A stretch of 64,000 bases of DNA from Haloarcula amylolytica JCM 13557 (GCF_000336615.1 NZ_AOLW01000050.1:14030-78029), one strand, 5' to 3'; positions 21,026-30,506 are shown, numbered from the stretch's first letter. The notes: generated by a model not told the origin, from the letters alone. A program made the numbers and translations.

Positions 21026-21291
21026 GGTGTCACCTCAATCACCGACTCGTCCTCGCGGGTCAGCATCACCGCGAAGGTGATGAGGATGAGGACGCCGCCG
21101 ACATACACCAGGATCTGCATGGTTGCGACGAACGCCGCCTGGTTCATGACGTAGAACACTGCGACGCTGATGAGTGACACGCCCAGTAACAGCGCCGAGT
21201 GCCAGACGTCCCGGACTAACACGACGCCCGCAGCGCTGCCCACCGTTACCATAGCGAACAGCGCGAACGCAATTGACTCTGCCAGTGCCAT
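21022..21291 (-). CDS. nuoJ1: NuoJ, first (N-terminal) part
   Basis: 89 aa from ATG at 21291; the longer frame adds a non-membrane basic stretch typical of readthrough. Contains the conserved segment AAFVATMQILVYVGGVLILI of NuoJ/ND6. Followed directly by the second NuoJ piece. Confidence 0.9.
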   Translation of the reverse strand: MALAESIAFALFAMVTVGSAAGVVLVRDVWHSALLLGVSLISVAVFYVMNQAAFVATMQILVYVGGVLILITFAVMLTREDESVIEVTP

Positions 21292-21584
21292 CTTACTTGG
21301 AGACTCTTTGCGGCGTCCCTTTGAAGATTCCTCTTTCGTCTCGCCAGTAGAGCCACTGTTTGCCGGTATGGCCCCCAGATTTCGGGGCACTTCCGGCCTG
21401 CTGGCGAGCACCTATCACTTCGCGGATAGGTTGCAGCGGTGGAGCCCGTAGCTCTACCCAGGGAGTGATACTGGAAGGTCGGCCTCGCTGAGCGGACGGT
21501 CGTTTCGGCGAGTCACGTACAGATGACAGTTCAGCAACGACGCTTGACCCGACAGAGAACCGCTGAAAGCCGTCGCAAAAGGAG
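21292..21584. other. Gap inside the Nuo operon between nuoI and nuoJ1
   Basis: 293 bases without a convincing gene, unusual in an operon whose other genes abut or overlap. It holds short inverted repeats but no RNA gene that I recognise. It may carry an internal promoter for the membrane-arm genes. Confidence 0.4.
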
Positions 21585-22046
21585 TTACTGGTAGTCCACT
21601 TCGCCGTCGCCCTCGCCGATCCACGCGCCCCGGTCGGGTTCGCGGGACTCGAGCGGGTCGATGTCCTTGTACCACGGTACGTTCTTGAGCTGCTCCTTGT
21701 CGTACGCGAACTCGTCTTTCGTATCTGCGGTGAACTCGAAGTTCTGGGTCAACAGGATAGCGTCGGTCGGGCAGACCTCCTCACACAGCCGGCAGTAGAT
21801 ACACTGGCCGATGTGGAGGTTGTACTGCTCGCCGTTGCGCTGCTCGTCCATCACGATCTGGATGGTGTTGTTCGGACAGACGTTCTCACACTGCCGACAC
21901 CAGATACACCGCTCCTGGCTCCACTTGTGGACACCGCGGAAGCGAGGGCTCACCTCGGGAGCGACGTCCGGGTACTCCACCGTGAACGTCTCCCCGTCGA
22001 GGGCGTGTTTCATCGTCGTCGCCATTGATTTCAGGATTCCGATCAT
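21585..22046 (-). CDS. nuoI: NADH dehydrogenase-like complex subunit I (2x 4Fe-4S ferredoxin)
   Basis: 153 aa with two 4Fe-4S motifs, CIWCRQCENVCP and CIYCRLCEEVCP. These bind clusters N6a/N6b that pass electrons to NuoB. Located between nuoH and nuoJ1. Confidence 0.96.
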   Translation of the reverse strand: MIGILKSMATTMKHALDGETFTVEYPDVAPEVSPRFRGVHKWSQERCIWCRQCENVCPNNTIQIVMDEQRNGEQYNLHIGQCIYCRLCEEVCPTDAILLTQNFEFTADTKDEFAYDKEQLKNVPWYKDIDPLESREPDRGAWIGEGDGEVDYQ

Positions 22047-22092
22047 GACAGGTCACCTCCGGTCGCTCGTGGGTCGGTTCGCGTGGCCGTCA

Positions 22093-23157
22093 TCAGACGG
22101 TCACCCCGACGATAACCGCGGTCAGCAGTAGGTTCGCCAGCGATAGCACCAGCATTCCCTTCCAGCCGATCTCGATAAGCTGGTCGATCCGGACGCGGGG
22201 CACGGCCGAACGGGCCCACTGCGTGAACAGGAAGACGCCCCAGATCTTGATGAGGAACCAGACGATACCCGGCAGGACCGGACCAGCCGGTCCACCGAGG
22301 AAGATTGTAGCGATGATCGCCCCGCCGAGGAAGATGTGGATGAACTCCCCGAGGTAGATCAGGACGAAGTACACCGAGGAGTACTCGGTCTGGTACCCGG
22401 CGACAATCTCGGTCGGCGCTTCCGGGATGTCGAACGGGTTCCGGCCGACCTCCGCGAGGTTCGCAATCATGAACAGCACGAACGCGAAGGGGTTCACGAA
22501 CGCGTACCACGACGGCAGCGGGCCGATCAGCGACTGCTGCTGTGCGGCGACGATCTCGCTCATCTGGAGCGACCCGGCGAAGATGACGACCGACGCGCCG
22601 GTCAGAATGAGCGGGATCTCGTAGGCGAGGTTCTGGGCGACCGCGCGCAGCCCGCCGAGGAACGAGTACTTGTTGTTCGACGCGTAGCCGGCCATCACGA
22701 GGCCGACGGAGGCCATCGAGGCCGTCGCGAACACGTACGCCAGACCGACTTCGGGGTCAGCGAGGTGAATGCCACTGCCCATCGGGATCACGGCGAACCC
22801 GAGCAGTGCGGTGCTGGCGATGATCAGCGGTGCGAGGTCCCACGCGGGTCGGTCGACGCCTTCGGGAACGATGAGTTCCTTCGACAGTAGGCGGACGGCG
22901 TCGGCCACGATGATGAACAGTCCCGCGGGACCGACGCGGTTGATGGCGATGCGGTCGGTGAACGCCGCAGTGATCTTCCGCTTGGCCCAGATGACCACAG
23001 CCGTCTGGGTAAGCATCAGCGAGCCGACGAAGGTGGCTCCGATGATAGCCGCGAGAAACTCACCCGGGATACCGAACTGATCTAACCCGAAGACACCACT
23101 TATAAGATCCGGGAACGGAGTACCACTACTCTGGAGTACGAGTGCCCTCGAACTCAT
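22093..23157 (-). CDS. nuoH: NADH dehydrogenase-like complex subunit H
   Basis: 354 aa, eight membrane helices. Contains the quinone-chamber loop signatures DRIAINRVGPAGLFIIVADA and EVGRNPFDIPEAPTEIVAGY. The start is preceded by GAGGTGG. In the usual haloarchaeal order nuoH directly follows nuoCD; here the two are 7.3 kb apart, so this half-operon needs its own promoter. Confidence 0.96.
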   Translation of the reverse strand: MSSRALVLQSSGTPFPDLISGVFGLDQFGIPGEFLAAIIGATFVGSLMLTQTAVVIWAKRKITAAFTDRIAINRVGPAGLFIIVADAVRLLSKELIVPEGVDRPAWDLAPLIIASTALLGFAVIPMGSGIHLADPEVGLAYVFATASMASVGLVMAGYASNNKYSFLGGLRAVAQNLAYEIPLILTGASVVIFAGSLQMSEIVAAQQQSLIGPLPSWYAFVNPFAFVLFMIANLAEVGRNPFDIPEAPTEIVAGYQTEYSSVYFVLIYLGEFIHIFLGGAIIATIFLGGPAGPVLPGIVWFLIKIWGVFLFTQWARSAVPRVRIDQLIEIGWKGMLVLSLANLLLTAVIVGVTV

Positions 23158-23631
23158 CAGTTACCACCTCTGACGGCGGTCTGGGTGCTCGGTTCATGGA
23201 TGTCATGACCCGCGCGAGTCAGAGGTTCTGCCGATTTCTCGACCGCCGATATCGGTCCTCCGACAGGCCCGTCAAGTCTGCAATCCTCACCGAGTTGTAT
23301 TGTGTCCGGCGGAGAGATGATTCGAAGACGAATCGTCGGGAGTGTCATATTTGTAATTGACGATATTGCGCAGTTTCCTGCCGTTCCATGGGTGTTAGTT
23401 GTGTGTATGCTTGTAAAGCGCTTTCGAAATAGTGGGTGGGATCGCTGAATCCCCCAACCTGCCGACAGCTGGCCATTATAGTTCATGCAACAAACCGGTT
23501 TCCGGTGGTTGACGGTCCGAAGGAGGCGACTGTTGAGGACGTGGTTCCGAAATGGACAAACTCGGGGACCACAGAGTGCCCTGGTCAGTTCTGTCTCGGC
23601 TGCGAATGCGACGTGGTAGTTGCTGACCAAG
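23158..23631. other. Intergenic region upstream of nuoH
   Basis: 474 bases between nuoH and the deoxyribosyltransferase-like gene. Frames here look non-coding (rich in Arg/Ser/Thr/Cys). An AT-rich element around 23350-23372 (AATTACAAATATG on the minus strand) is a candidate promoter for nuoHIJKLMN. Confidence 0.4.
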
Positions 23632-24174
23632 CTACTGAAACCGCTGTTCCAACTCCGCAACGGCAGGCTGCAACGTCTCGTAGCACTCGTCGGCGTAATG
23701 CTGGACAAACATCGGGGGCGAGTCGCTGACCACGAGCGCGCGAATGTCGTGGTCAACCGCATGCAGGAGTTCGACTGTGGTTCCACAGGAAGGGGACGGG
23801 AAATACGCGAGTAGTGCGTCACAGGACTGCAACAGTTCGAGGTCGCGCTCGACGATATCGGCGATAACCGATCCCGGCGCCAACTCCGGGACCCGGTCGG
23901 GGTTCGACAGTATCTCTTCTATCGATGTCTCCCCAATGGCGTGCCCGACAGCGTGGACATACGGTTCATCGGGCAAGCTACCCAAGTTGTTGAGGATGTC
24001 TTCGAGAACTGTTCCGTCCTCGGTCACGTCCGAAAATTTCTCGAGTGCACCGGAATACTGGTCGACGGGCGTGAAATCAGCGTCTTCGAGCTGATGTTTG
24101 AAAGATAGACGGTACTCGACAAGCTCTGAAAGGTCACGGAAATCTATCGGTCCCGCAATGAAGACCCTAGTCAT
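23632..24174 (-). CDS. Nucleoside 2-deoxyribosyltransferase-like protein
   Basis: 180 aa. Begins MTRVFIAGPIDFRDLSE, the GP-containing first strand of the deoxyribosyltransferase/NDT-like Rossmann fold, and later has DALLAYFPSPSCGTTVELLH, matching the family's D-x-x-A and GTx-x-E substrate loop (catalytic Glu). Its start overlaps the end of the upstream gene by 8 bases, so the two are probably an operon. Known relatives hydrolyse or transfer nucleoside bases or ribose phosphates; the substrate here is open. Confidence 0.7.
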   Translation of the reverse strand: MTRVFIAGPIDFRDLSELVEYRLSFKHQLEDADFTPVDQYSGALEKFSDVTEDGTVLEDILNNLGSLPDEPYVHAVGHAIGETSIEEILSNPDRVPELAPGSVIADIVERDLELLQSCDALLAYFPSPSCGTTVELLHAVDHDIRALVVSDSPPMFVQHYADECYETLQPAVAELEQRFQ

Positions 24175-25192
24175 CCGTAGCAGTCGCTCCCTTGGTGACG
24201 TTCGAGGCGTCGAATTCTATCGGAACACCGAGTGTGCTGGGATTCCCGCGCGCGACATCCCGGGCCACGAACGCAGCACCGAGAGCAGTCGATAATTCCT
24301 GGCACGTGTGGACCAATGCGATACTTGAAAGAGCCTCCGTGAGCCGATCCTGAATGTCGAAAGGTTCTTTCACTCGACTGAGTCGACCACTAAGGACGAT
24401 GGCATCAAGTCCCGTACCATGATGCTCAGCGAACGGAATGAGGGAGTAGACGTTGTGTAGCGTCGCGTAGTACACCATCTCGAGAAGGTCAGCACAGGGG
24501 ACGCCTTTGATATCCTCGAAATCATAATCTGAGCGATAGAGAAGACCCGATTTCATGAACGCGTCGTGTATATTTTGCTCGCCATCTCGAATTTGTCTGA
24601 GACACTCGATGTCACCCCACCCGTGGATGAGTCCCATCCAGTGGAACGCACCACGAATCTCGCCGTCGTCGACGTACGTGGCCATCGAAGAGGAACTGAC
24701 GTTCGCTGCGATGAACGTCTCGCCCTCGACACTCGAGCCGAGGCCACTGTTCGTAACCATTTCTTGGGCATACCGCGCAGTGGCAAACTTGTCAGCGCCT
24801 GCCAGGGGAGAGTAGTGGCAGAAGTATGGATGGACGGTTTCGAGTCCGTCGTGGACCCCGGGGAAAACTGTTGTCGGGATATCGGACTGCTTGAGTTCAT
24901 CGTACACGAGCGTTCCCGTGCCGAACTCGTGACCTAGACCACACGTATCGACGATACCCCGGTTCTCTGTTGCTGTGATGTCGGTCACAGTATCAAGGTT
25001 GTCCCCGATACTGTACCCGTAAGCGATCATCTCGATATCATCAATCGATACGTAGTCACGTAGCGTCTCAATGTAGGACCAATCTGTATCCTCGTCTGGC
25101 GAGCGTTCGATGGTAAACACGTCGTCTACCCCGCCCGAGGAAAGGAGGCACGTTTTCACGCCGGTCGTGGAGTGATCTATCCCGATAAACAC
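24167..25192 (-). CDS. DUF1464-like ASKHA-fold protein
   Basis: About 341 aa from GTG at 25192. An ATG at 25213 is in frame but lies inside the TATA region, so the leaderless GTG start is preferred. It opens with FIGIDHSTTGVKTCLL, the phosphate-1 loop of the actin/hexokinase/hsp70 ATPase fold, and has a late VLSGRLSRVKEPF adenosine-type motif. The closest family I recall is DUF1464/methanogenesis-marker-12-like archaeal kinases of unknown function. It is probably co-transcribed with the deoxyribosyltransferase-like gene. Confidence 0.65.
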   Translation of the reverse strand: MFIGIDHSTTGVKTCLLSSGGVDDVFTIERSPDEDTDWSYIETLRDYVSIDDIEMIAYGYSIGDNLDTVTDITATENRGIVDTCGLGHEFGTGTLVYDELKQSDIPTTVFPGVHDGLETVHPYFCHYSPLAGADKFATARYAQEMVTNSGLGSSVEGETFIAANVSSSSMATYVDDGEIRGAFHWMGLIHGWGDIECLRQIRDGEQNIHDAFMKSGLLYRSDYDFEDIKGVPCADLLEMVYYATLHNVYSLIPFAEHHGTGLDAIVLSGRLSRVKEPFDIQDRLTEALSSIALVHTCQELSTALGAAFVARDVARGNPSTLGVPIEFDASNVTKGATATDD

Positions 25193-25213
25193 AACTAATT
25201 GAACATATCGCAT

Positions 25214-25227
25214 TTTTATAATATTTT
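25214..25227 (-). promoter_or_regulatory. TATA box for the DUF1464-like gene
   Basis: AAAATATTATAAA on the minus strand, about 25-30 bases upstream of the GTG at 25192, fitting a leaderless transcript. Confidence 0.6.
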
Positions 25228-25383
25228 CGATTACCTATCGTTCGCTAAAATAAAATACAAGCAAAGATAACTGCGGGACTGAGATAGAGTTACAATGGTC
25301 AGATTATCTGCGACACTGCTCGTGGGGAACGTCTGTACAGTCACCCGTCGGGGCGCAACCCGTTCCGGGATGGTGTCTTGCTG

Positions 25384-26322
25384 ATGGGTAGTAGCACGGC
25401 GATTGCGACTGTAGTGGTGACTACAGTTCTGGGTGTCTGTATCGGTGGCAGTTTTTACGCTGATCAGCGGGCAGTCAGACTACTCTTTGACCGCTTTGCC
25501 AAGATGCTTCCGGCGACACTCGGCTACGAAGCCCTGTTCGGCGTCGCTGTCGTATTGGAGGTGGCCGGGGGAACGGTAAAGATATCCTCGGCGGCACTAT
25601 TCGCGGGGAGTGCAGCGGTCTGTCTCTCGTGGTCCGGGTCGTGGTTCATGAACGACCTGTACGATAAAGAATCGGACACCGCCTCAGATCAGGACCGTGC
25701 CACGGTCGAAGGCCAAGTCAGTGACCGACAGACAGTCTTTGCGGCCGTCATTCTCTGGGGATTCAGTCTCTCGTATGCAGCGTTACTCAGCTTCGTCGCA
25801 CTTACCGCGGCTGTCTGTATGATTGTCCTCAACGTCGTCTATTCTGTCCCGCCCCTCCGGCTCAAGGCCAGTGGCATCGGAAGTATGGGTTCTATCGGTC
25901 TGATGGGTGCGACGGCGGTGATGTTGGGGAGCGGGACTGTCGTTTCGGTGCCGAGCGGCGCTGTCTGGCGCTTTGCGGCCATCGTGACGGTATTCATGAT
26001 GTTGAACCTGTCATATAAAGACCTCAAAGACGTCGAAGAGGACGCCGCGACGGGTGTGGAGAACTTCGTCGTATCGTACGGGACAGACCGGGTTCGCTGG
26101 TTCCTCGTCGTGAGCCTCCCGATCTCTTACCTACTCGGTGCGTTTGTCATCGGTGTTACCATTTGGCCAGTGCTAGTGATAATTGGCGTTGTCAGCCTCT
26201 GTGCTGCCGGACTACTCGTGACGCACGATATTTCGACGGCGCGGCTGACACACCGGCTCGATATCGTCAACGCGATATATATGACGACACTCGCGTCAAC
26301 CTACTACGCGATATATGCATGA
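25384..26322 (+). CDS. UbiA-family prenyltransferase
   Basis: 312 aa from ATG at 25384 (an in-frame TTG lies 6 bases earlier). Eight or nine membrane helices. The two Asp-rich, Mg-diphosphate-binding motifs are FMNDLYDKESD near residue 97 and YKDLKDVEED near 220, the hallmark of membrane-bound UbiA prenyltransferases. Such enzymes attach isoprenoid chains to aromatic or other acceptors in quinone, lipid or terpenoid pathways. Neighbouring methyltransferase, P450 and amidohydrolase genes suggest a modified prenyl product; the acceptor is unknown. Confidence 0.88.
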   Translation: MGSSTAIATVVVTTVLGVCIGGSFYADQRAVRLLFDRFAKMLPATLGYEALFGVAVVLEVAGGTVKISSAALFAGSAAVCLSWSGSWFMNDLYDKESDTASDQDRATVEGQVSDRQTVFAAVILWGFSLSYAALLSFVALTAAVCMIVLNVVYSVPPLRLKASGIGSMGSIGLMGATAVMLGSGTVVSVPSGAVWRFAAIVTVFMMLNLSYKDLKDVEEDAATGVENFVVSYGTDRVRWFLVVSLPISYLLGAFVIGVTIWPVLVIIGVVSLCAAGLLVTHDISTARLTHRLDIVNAIYMTTLASTYYAIYA

Positions 26323-26343
26323 GGCCAGCCGCTGGGCGGCCAC

Positions 26344-27804
26344 TCAGAATGTGAATGTTTCTTTGACTTTCTGGTAGGCTAACCGACCGATGAGGTGGGC
26401 AGGACCGCGTTTCGGTAAGTCACGGATAGTCGAGAGAACATCGGGTCGAGAGACCCCAGTGATCGAGATATCCCAGCCGGACTCGTTTTCGTACCGTTGC
26501 AGGGCCCGTTCCGCTTCCCGGACGACTGATTCCCCATCCATCGTCCGCACAACGTCGTCCTCAAACAGCACGGTCCCGTCGACGACGACCAGTTCGACAT
26601 CCTGTCTCGTCACCATGTTGGTTACCAGCGAGGAGACATTTGTGAGGGGTTTACAGCACGGGTCGTCCACATCCAGGACGATAAGATCAGACTTCTTGCC
26701 CGGTTCAAGGGACCCGGTATGGTCGTCAATACCGAGCGCCGCTGCACCCTTCGAAGTAAGCATCCGGATCAGTTCGGGCGACTGAATTTGGTTCGCCGTC
26801 CACTCGTGGTTCGCCATCAGCCGGGTCTGGCGAGCCTCGCCGAACATGTCGAAGCTATCATGGAAGTAGTGGTCGTCGAGGCCCAGGCCTATCGTAGCGT
26901 CGCGTTCCCTGAGGGAGGGCAACGGCATCCAGTCACAGGTTTCATCCGGCGACCAGTAGGCAAATACCGACGGGCAATGGACGATACTCGCCCCCGTTTC
27001 AGCGATTCGATGGACGTCCTCCTCGTCGGCACTACGGAAGTGAGCAACGACCAGTCGGTCGTTCAACAGGCCCACATCTTCTAGTAGTGCGAGTGAATCC
27101 TCGCCATCGTTGACGCGAGCATTCAGATTGGAGATGCTGTCCTCAAGCAAATGTGTATGCACTCTTACATCGTATCCACTAGCTAACTCGGCCACTGATT
27201 CCCACATGTCACGTGTGAGAGTAATGTCGTCGTGAGGGCAGAACATCCCCCGAACCCTACCATCGTACGTATCGTGATAGGCCCGAACGAAACTTTCAGC
27301 ACGGTCCAGCTGTCGGCCGGCCGGTTCGTCCCAGAACAGGTCGGTTATCATCGGTCCCATGGTGGCACGCATACCAGCTTCTCCGAGTACTGGAACACCG
27401 ATTTCCGGCCGAATGTCCATCGTGCTGACCGTCGTAATTCCACTTCGGATGAAGTTGAGGGCAGCCAGTTTGAACCCCGCTTCCGCGAGGTAGTCGAGTT
27501 CGGTATCCACTAGCTGCCGACAGAGAACAATCATATCGACGAGCAGCTCTTCGTAGCCGATGTCGCTGTAGAGGCCGCGAAGTGCGCTCGGTTCGAGGTG
27601 AGCATGCGCGTTGATCAGCCCTGGCATGACTATCTTCCCGGTGCCATCGATGACCCTGTCAGCGTCGGCTGACCTGTCCGGGGGTTCGGTGCTGCGCACG
27701 GTTATAATCTCGTCCTCGTCAACGATTACTGTGCCCTCCTTGAACACGGTGTTCTGATCGTCGACTGTGAGAACGAAGGCGTCATGAATGAGCAAGTCAG
27801 TCAT
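26344..27804 (-). CDS. Amidohydrolase / metal-dependent deaminase family protein
   Basis: 486 aa from ATG at 27804 with GGAGG 7 bases upstream; a longer frame adds 12 unlikely residues. The TIM-barrel metal motif NAHAHLEPSALRG (HxH) lies near residue 66, with later VHTHLLED, VAHFRSADEED and GLGLDDHYFHD supplying further His/Asp ligands, as in the chlorohydrolase/SAH-deaminase group. The C-terminal beta-sandwich closes with GSLEPGKKSDLIVLDVDD. Likely deaminates or dechlorinates a ring or hydrolyses a cyclic amide; substrate unknown. Confidence 0.85.
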   Translation of the reverse strand: MTDLLIHDAFVLTVDDQNTVFKEGTVIVDEDEIITVRSTEPPDRSADADRVIDGTGKIVMPGLINAHAHLEPSALRGLYSDIGYEELLVDMIVLCRQLVDTELDYLAEAGFKLAALNFIRSGITTVSTMDIRPEIGVPVLGEAGMRATMGPMITDLFWDEPAGRQLDRAESFVRAYHDTYDGRVRGMFCPHDDITLTRDMWESVAELASGYDVRVHTHLLEDSISNLNARVNDGEDSLALLEDVGLLNDRLVVAHFRSADEEDVHRIAETGASIVHCPSVFAYWSPDETCDWMPLPSLRERDATIGLGLDDHYFHDSFDMFGEARQTRLMANHEWTANQIQSPELIRMLTSKGAAALGIDDHTGSLEPGKKSDLIVLDVDDPCCKPLTNVSSLVTNMVTRQDVELVVVDGTVLFEDDVVRTMDGESVVREAERALQRYENESGWDISITGVSRPDVLSTIRDLPKRGPAHLIGRLAYQKVKETFTF

Positions 27805-28029
27805 GCTCAATCCTCCAGGTGGTACACGATCTCGTGACACGAGGGCGGTGGGGTGTGGTAGAGACCATTTGAAACCGAATTAGGCTACTCGAATTGGAGA
27901 GTTAACATTTTTTATACGACAGGAGAGACTGCGAGGAGGTCGGCGGCGGTACCAAGGGCGGTCTATCTAGAGACGCCTGCCAGCAACTGCCGCATTTGTG
28001 GACCGACAGGACAGCGAACCTGCAGCCGG

Positions 28030-28884
28030 CTACAGTTCGGCCGAAATAATGTAGTACCCCCACAAATCTTTCTTAATACTTCTGTACTGGTAGTAACAGC
28101 CGACGATGTTCTCCAGTTCCGTCTCTGAACGCTTTCCGAAGACACTGAGTATCTTTCCGATGGGGATGGCGAAGAGACTGTATCGGAACATAACCTCCAG
28201 GGAAGGCACGATATTTTCCGTCACGTCCTCTTGTGTCACGTCAGTAAAACCCAGGTCCGAGAGATACGTGCTGAACTCGTCGACAGTGGCGAGGTGGGGA
28301 CATTTCCAGCCGTAGAGCCACTTGTCCATCCACTTCTTTTCTTTTCCTTCGTACGTGGGCTTGTGCGCGTACCCGTCTGCGACGACTATTCGGCCTCCGT
28401 CTCGGAGGACGCGCTTTGCCTGCTGAAGAAACTTTCTTTTGTCGTCGGCGTGGCAGATAGCTTCCAGTCCCCAGATGACGTCGAATTCGTCGTCCGGAAT
28501 TGCCTCCATCTCGGTGAAATCCCCGTATTGAAAGGCTGTGTTCTCCGAGACTCCGAGTTCCTGCGCGAGCTCTCTAGCTAGCTCCAACTGGGGTTCACTG
28601 ATATTGATCCCGGTAACTGAAGCCCCACGTTCTTTCGCTAACCACGTTGCCGGTCCACCGACACCACAGCCCGCACAGAGTACATCGTCCTTGGGGCCGA
28701 TATCGACCGCATCGGCGGTCACGCGAGTCATGTTCTCTACAGCGGTATCTAGATCGTCGTCCTCGTTTTCGTAGTAACCGACGTGGACCCCGCGATGTGA
28801 GTTTTGAATCCACCCCTCGTCGAGCGAGGAGTGACACTGTGCATAGTACTCTTTAATTTCATCTTGGTTGACACCTACCGTCAT
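28030..28884 (-). CDS. SAM-dependent methyltransferase
   Basis: 284 aa class I methyltransferase. Motif I VLCAGCGVGGPATWLAKERG near residue 65 binds SAM; then INISEPQLELARELA and FDVIWGLEAICH follow. The layout resembles the sterol/tocopherol (gamma-TMT, SMT) branch, which methylates lipid-soluble rings or side chains, and the C-terminal part has a hydrophobic patch (FRYSLFAIPIGKILSVF). With the UbiA enzyme nearby, methylation of a prenylated product is plausible. Confidence 0.85.
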   Translation of the reverse strand: MTVGVNQDEIKEYYAQCHSSLDEGWIQNSHRGVHVGYYENEDDDLDTAVENMTRVTADAVDIGPKDDVLCAGCGVGGPATWLAKERGASVTGINISEPQLELARELAQELGVSENTAFQYGDFTEMEAIPDDEFDVIWGLEAICHADDKRKFLQQAKRVLRDGGRIVVADGYAHKPTYEGKEKKWMDKWLYGWKCPHLATVDEFSTYLSDLGFTDVTQEDVTENIVPSLEVMFRYSLFAIPIGKILSVFGKRSETELENIVGCYYQYRSIKKDLWGYYIISAEL

Positions 28885-28932
28885 ATTCTATCAATCTGAT
28901 TTTTTCAATAAATGGTTTTCGAACTGACTTCT

Positions 28933-28944
28933 AAATATAATTAA
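28933..28944 (+). promoter_or_regulatory. TATA box for the MTH865-like gene
   Basis: AAATATAATTAA about 32 bases upstream of the GTG start at 28976, fitting a very short leader. The divergent methyltransferase start is at 28884. Confidence 0.55.
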
Positions 28945-28975
28945 GTTTTTTTACCTGTGTGGCATTAAATGAGAT

Positions 28976-29227
28976 GTGGTTGACAAAAGTCACGTTCGCA
29001 GTCAACTGATCACAGCTGTAGAAAACACTGAATACCCGATTACTGGCCCATTCGACCTCATTCCCGCACTCCCAAATGGGGCTGAGACGCGCATCGAATC
29101 GGGGGAATTCGAGATTACCGCAATGGAACTGACGACCGAGCTACCGGAAGTCGACTTCCCGTACGACACACCAGAAGCCTTCGTCGACGACGTCATGGTC
29201 GAGATGGAAAACGAGGGGTTACTCTGA
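28976..29227 (+). CDS. MTH865-like small protein
   Basis: 83 aa, GTG start. Sequence such as NTEYPITGPFDLIPALPNG and PYDTPEAFVDDVMVEMENEG matches the MTH865 family, a small helical EF-hand-like fold of unknown function found in archaea. It precedes the P450 gene by 64 bases on the same strand and may be co-expressed with it. A carrier or partner role is only a guess. Confidence 0.65.
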   Translation: MVDKSHVRSQLITAVENTEYPITGPFDLIPALPNGAETRIESGEFEITAMELTTELPEVDFPYDTPEAFVDDVMVEMENEGLL

Positions 29228-29291
29228 CTACGCTCTGGGGAGCGCCCCGATCTGAGCACTATCTGCTATAACAAACTCACAACAACACCAT

Positions 29292-30500
29292 ATGAACCTA
29301 GAAAAAAACGATATGAATGAACCTGTCGTTCCGAATCCGACTGGGATGACTGACGAAGCGACCCAACTGGAACCGTTCGACTTTTTCGACCGAAAGCGCA
29401 GTGACGGACATCTCCACTGGGACGAACACACAGGACGATGGGACGTGTTCTCGTACGAGGCCAACAAGCGCGTATTGGGTGACCCCAAGGCGTTCTCCTC
29501 CCAGAGTCCGCTGCCAACGGATCAACAGAACCTGATTGGAGATACCTTCTTCAATTCAGATCCGCCCGAACACGGCAAGAAGCGAGGCGTGGTTGAGGAT
29601 TTCTTCACATCTGAGGCCGTGAATGCTTATGAACCGATGATTCGGGAGACAGCCCAATCTCTCTTCGACGATATCGAATCCAAAGGCGAGATGGACGCAG
29701 TGGGGGACCTGGCGTACCCGCTGCCAGTCATCATTATCGCCAACATTCTGGGCGTCCCGCCGGAGGATCGCGACCAGTTCAAGAAATGGGCCGACCTGCT
29801 CATCAAAGCCGAAACGACGTCTGTAGACGACCTTGTCGCTGACCAGAAGCGGGCTGGTACCGAGATGGCATCTTACTTCCTCGATATTATTGAGCGACGG
29901 CAAGAGGAACCCAAGGACGATTTGATATCGATTCTCACCCAGGCCGAAATCGACGGGGAGCCCATCTCCGAAGGCGACATGTTGGGCTACTGTGCCCTGA
30001 TGTTGATCGCTGGGAACATCACGACGACAGGGTTTATCGGTAACTGTATCCGCTGTTTCGGCAACTACGACGACGAAAATTTATTCGAGACGCTGTCGGA
30101 TGACAGGGACGGTCTTGACCGCGCGATAGAGGAGGTTGCCCGCTACCGGAGTTCAGTCCCAGCAGCGGGCCGCGTCGCGACACGGGACATGGAACTGTAC
30201 GGCAAGAGTATTTCCGAGGGCGACTTCGTACTCACCTGGCCGATGGCAGCCAACCACGATCCAGCGAAGTTCGATTCGCCCGGGGAATTCATTCCCTCCC
30301 GATCGCCCAACCCACATATCGCGTTCGGGTACGGGGTTCATTCCTGTATCGGAGGATCCCTCGCCCGGTTAGAGACGCGAGTCGCTCTCGAGGTTATGAT
30401 GGAACGACTCGACGACATCCGTGTAATAACCGATGATCTGACACCGATAGAGAACACCTTCATGCATGCTGTCGAATCTCTCCCGGTAGAATTTAATTAG
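29292..30500 (+). CDS. Cytochrome P450
   Basis: 402 aa soluble bacterial-type P450. Heme motif FGYGVHSCIGGSLAR with the Cys ligand near residue 352; I-helix IAGNITTTGFIGN, with Asn where Asp is common; K-helix EEVAR; early helix C region SDPPEHGKKR. A monooxygenase needing ferredoxin/reductase partners not seen nearby. P450s are uncommon in haloarchaea, so this supports an acquired biosynthetic set. A leaderless or short-leader start at ATG 29292 is likely; an ATG 21 bases later is the alternative. Confidence 0.93.
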   Translation: MNLEKNDMNEPVVPNPTGMTDEATQLEPFDFFDRKRSDGHLHWDEHTGRWDVFSYEANKRVLGDPKAFSSQSPLPTDQQNLIGDTFFNSDPPEHGKKRGVVEDFFTSEAVNAYEPMIRETAQSLFDDIESKGEMDAVGDLAYPLPVIIIANILGVPPEDRDQFKKWADLLIKAETTSVDDLVADQKRAGTEMASYFLDIIERRQEEPKDDLISILTQAEIDGEPISEGDMLGYCALMLIAGNITTTGFIGNCIRCFGNYDDENLFETLSDDRDGLDRAIEEVARYRSSVPAAGRVATRDMELYGKSISEGDFVLTWPMAANHDPAKFDSPGEFIPSRSPNPHIAFGYGVHSCIGGSLARLETRVALEVMMERLDDIRVITDDLTPIENTFMHAVESLPVEFN

Positions 30501-30506
30501 GAAATC

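Noticed and set aside
15162-21080. Long plus-strand ORFs (500-557 aa) rich in Arg, His, Glu and Gln
   Set aside because: They are antisense shadows of nuoL, nuoM and nuoN caused by GC-rich codon bias.
23157-23822. 221-aa minus-strand ORF upstream of nuoH
   Set aside because: Cys/Thr/Arg-rich, no RBS, and its upper part overlaps the deoxyribosyltransferase-like gene in another frame.
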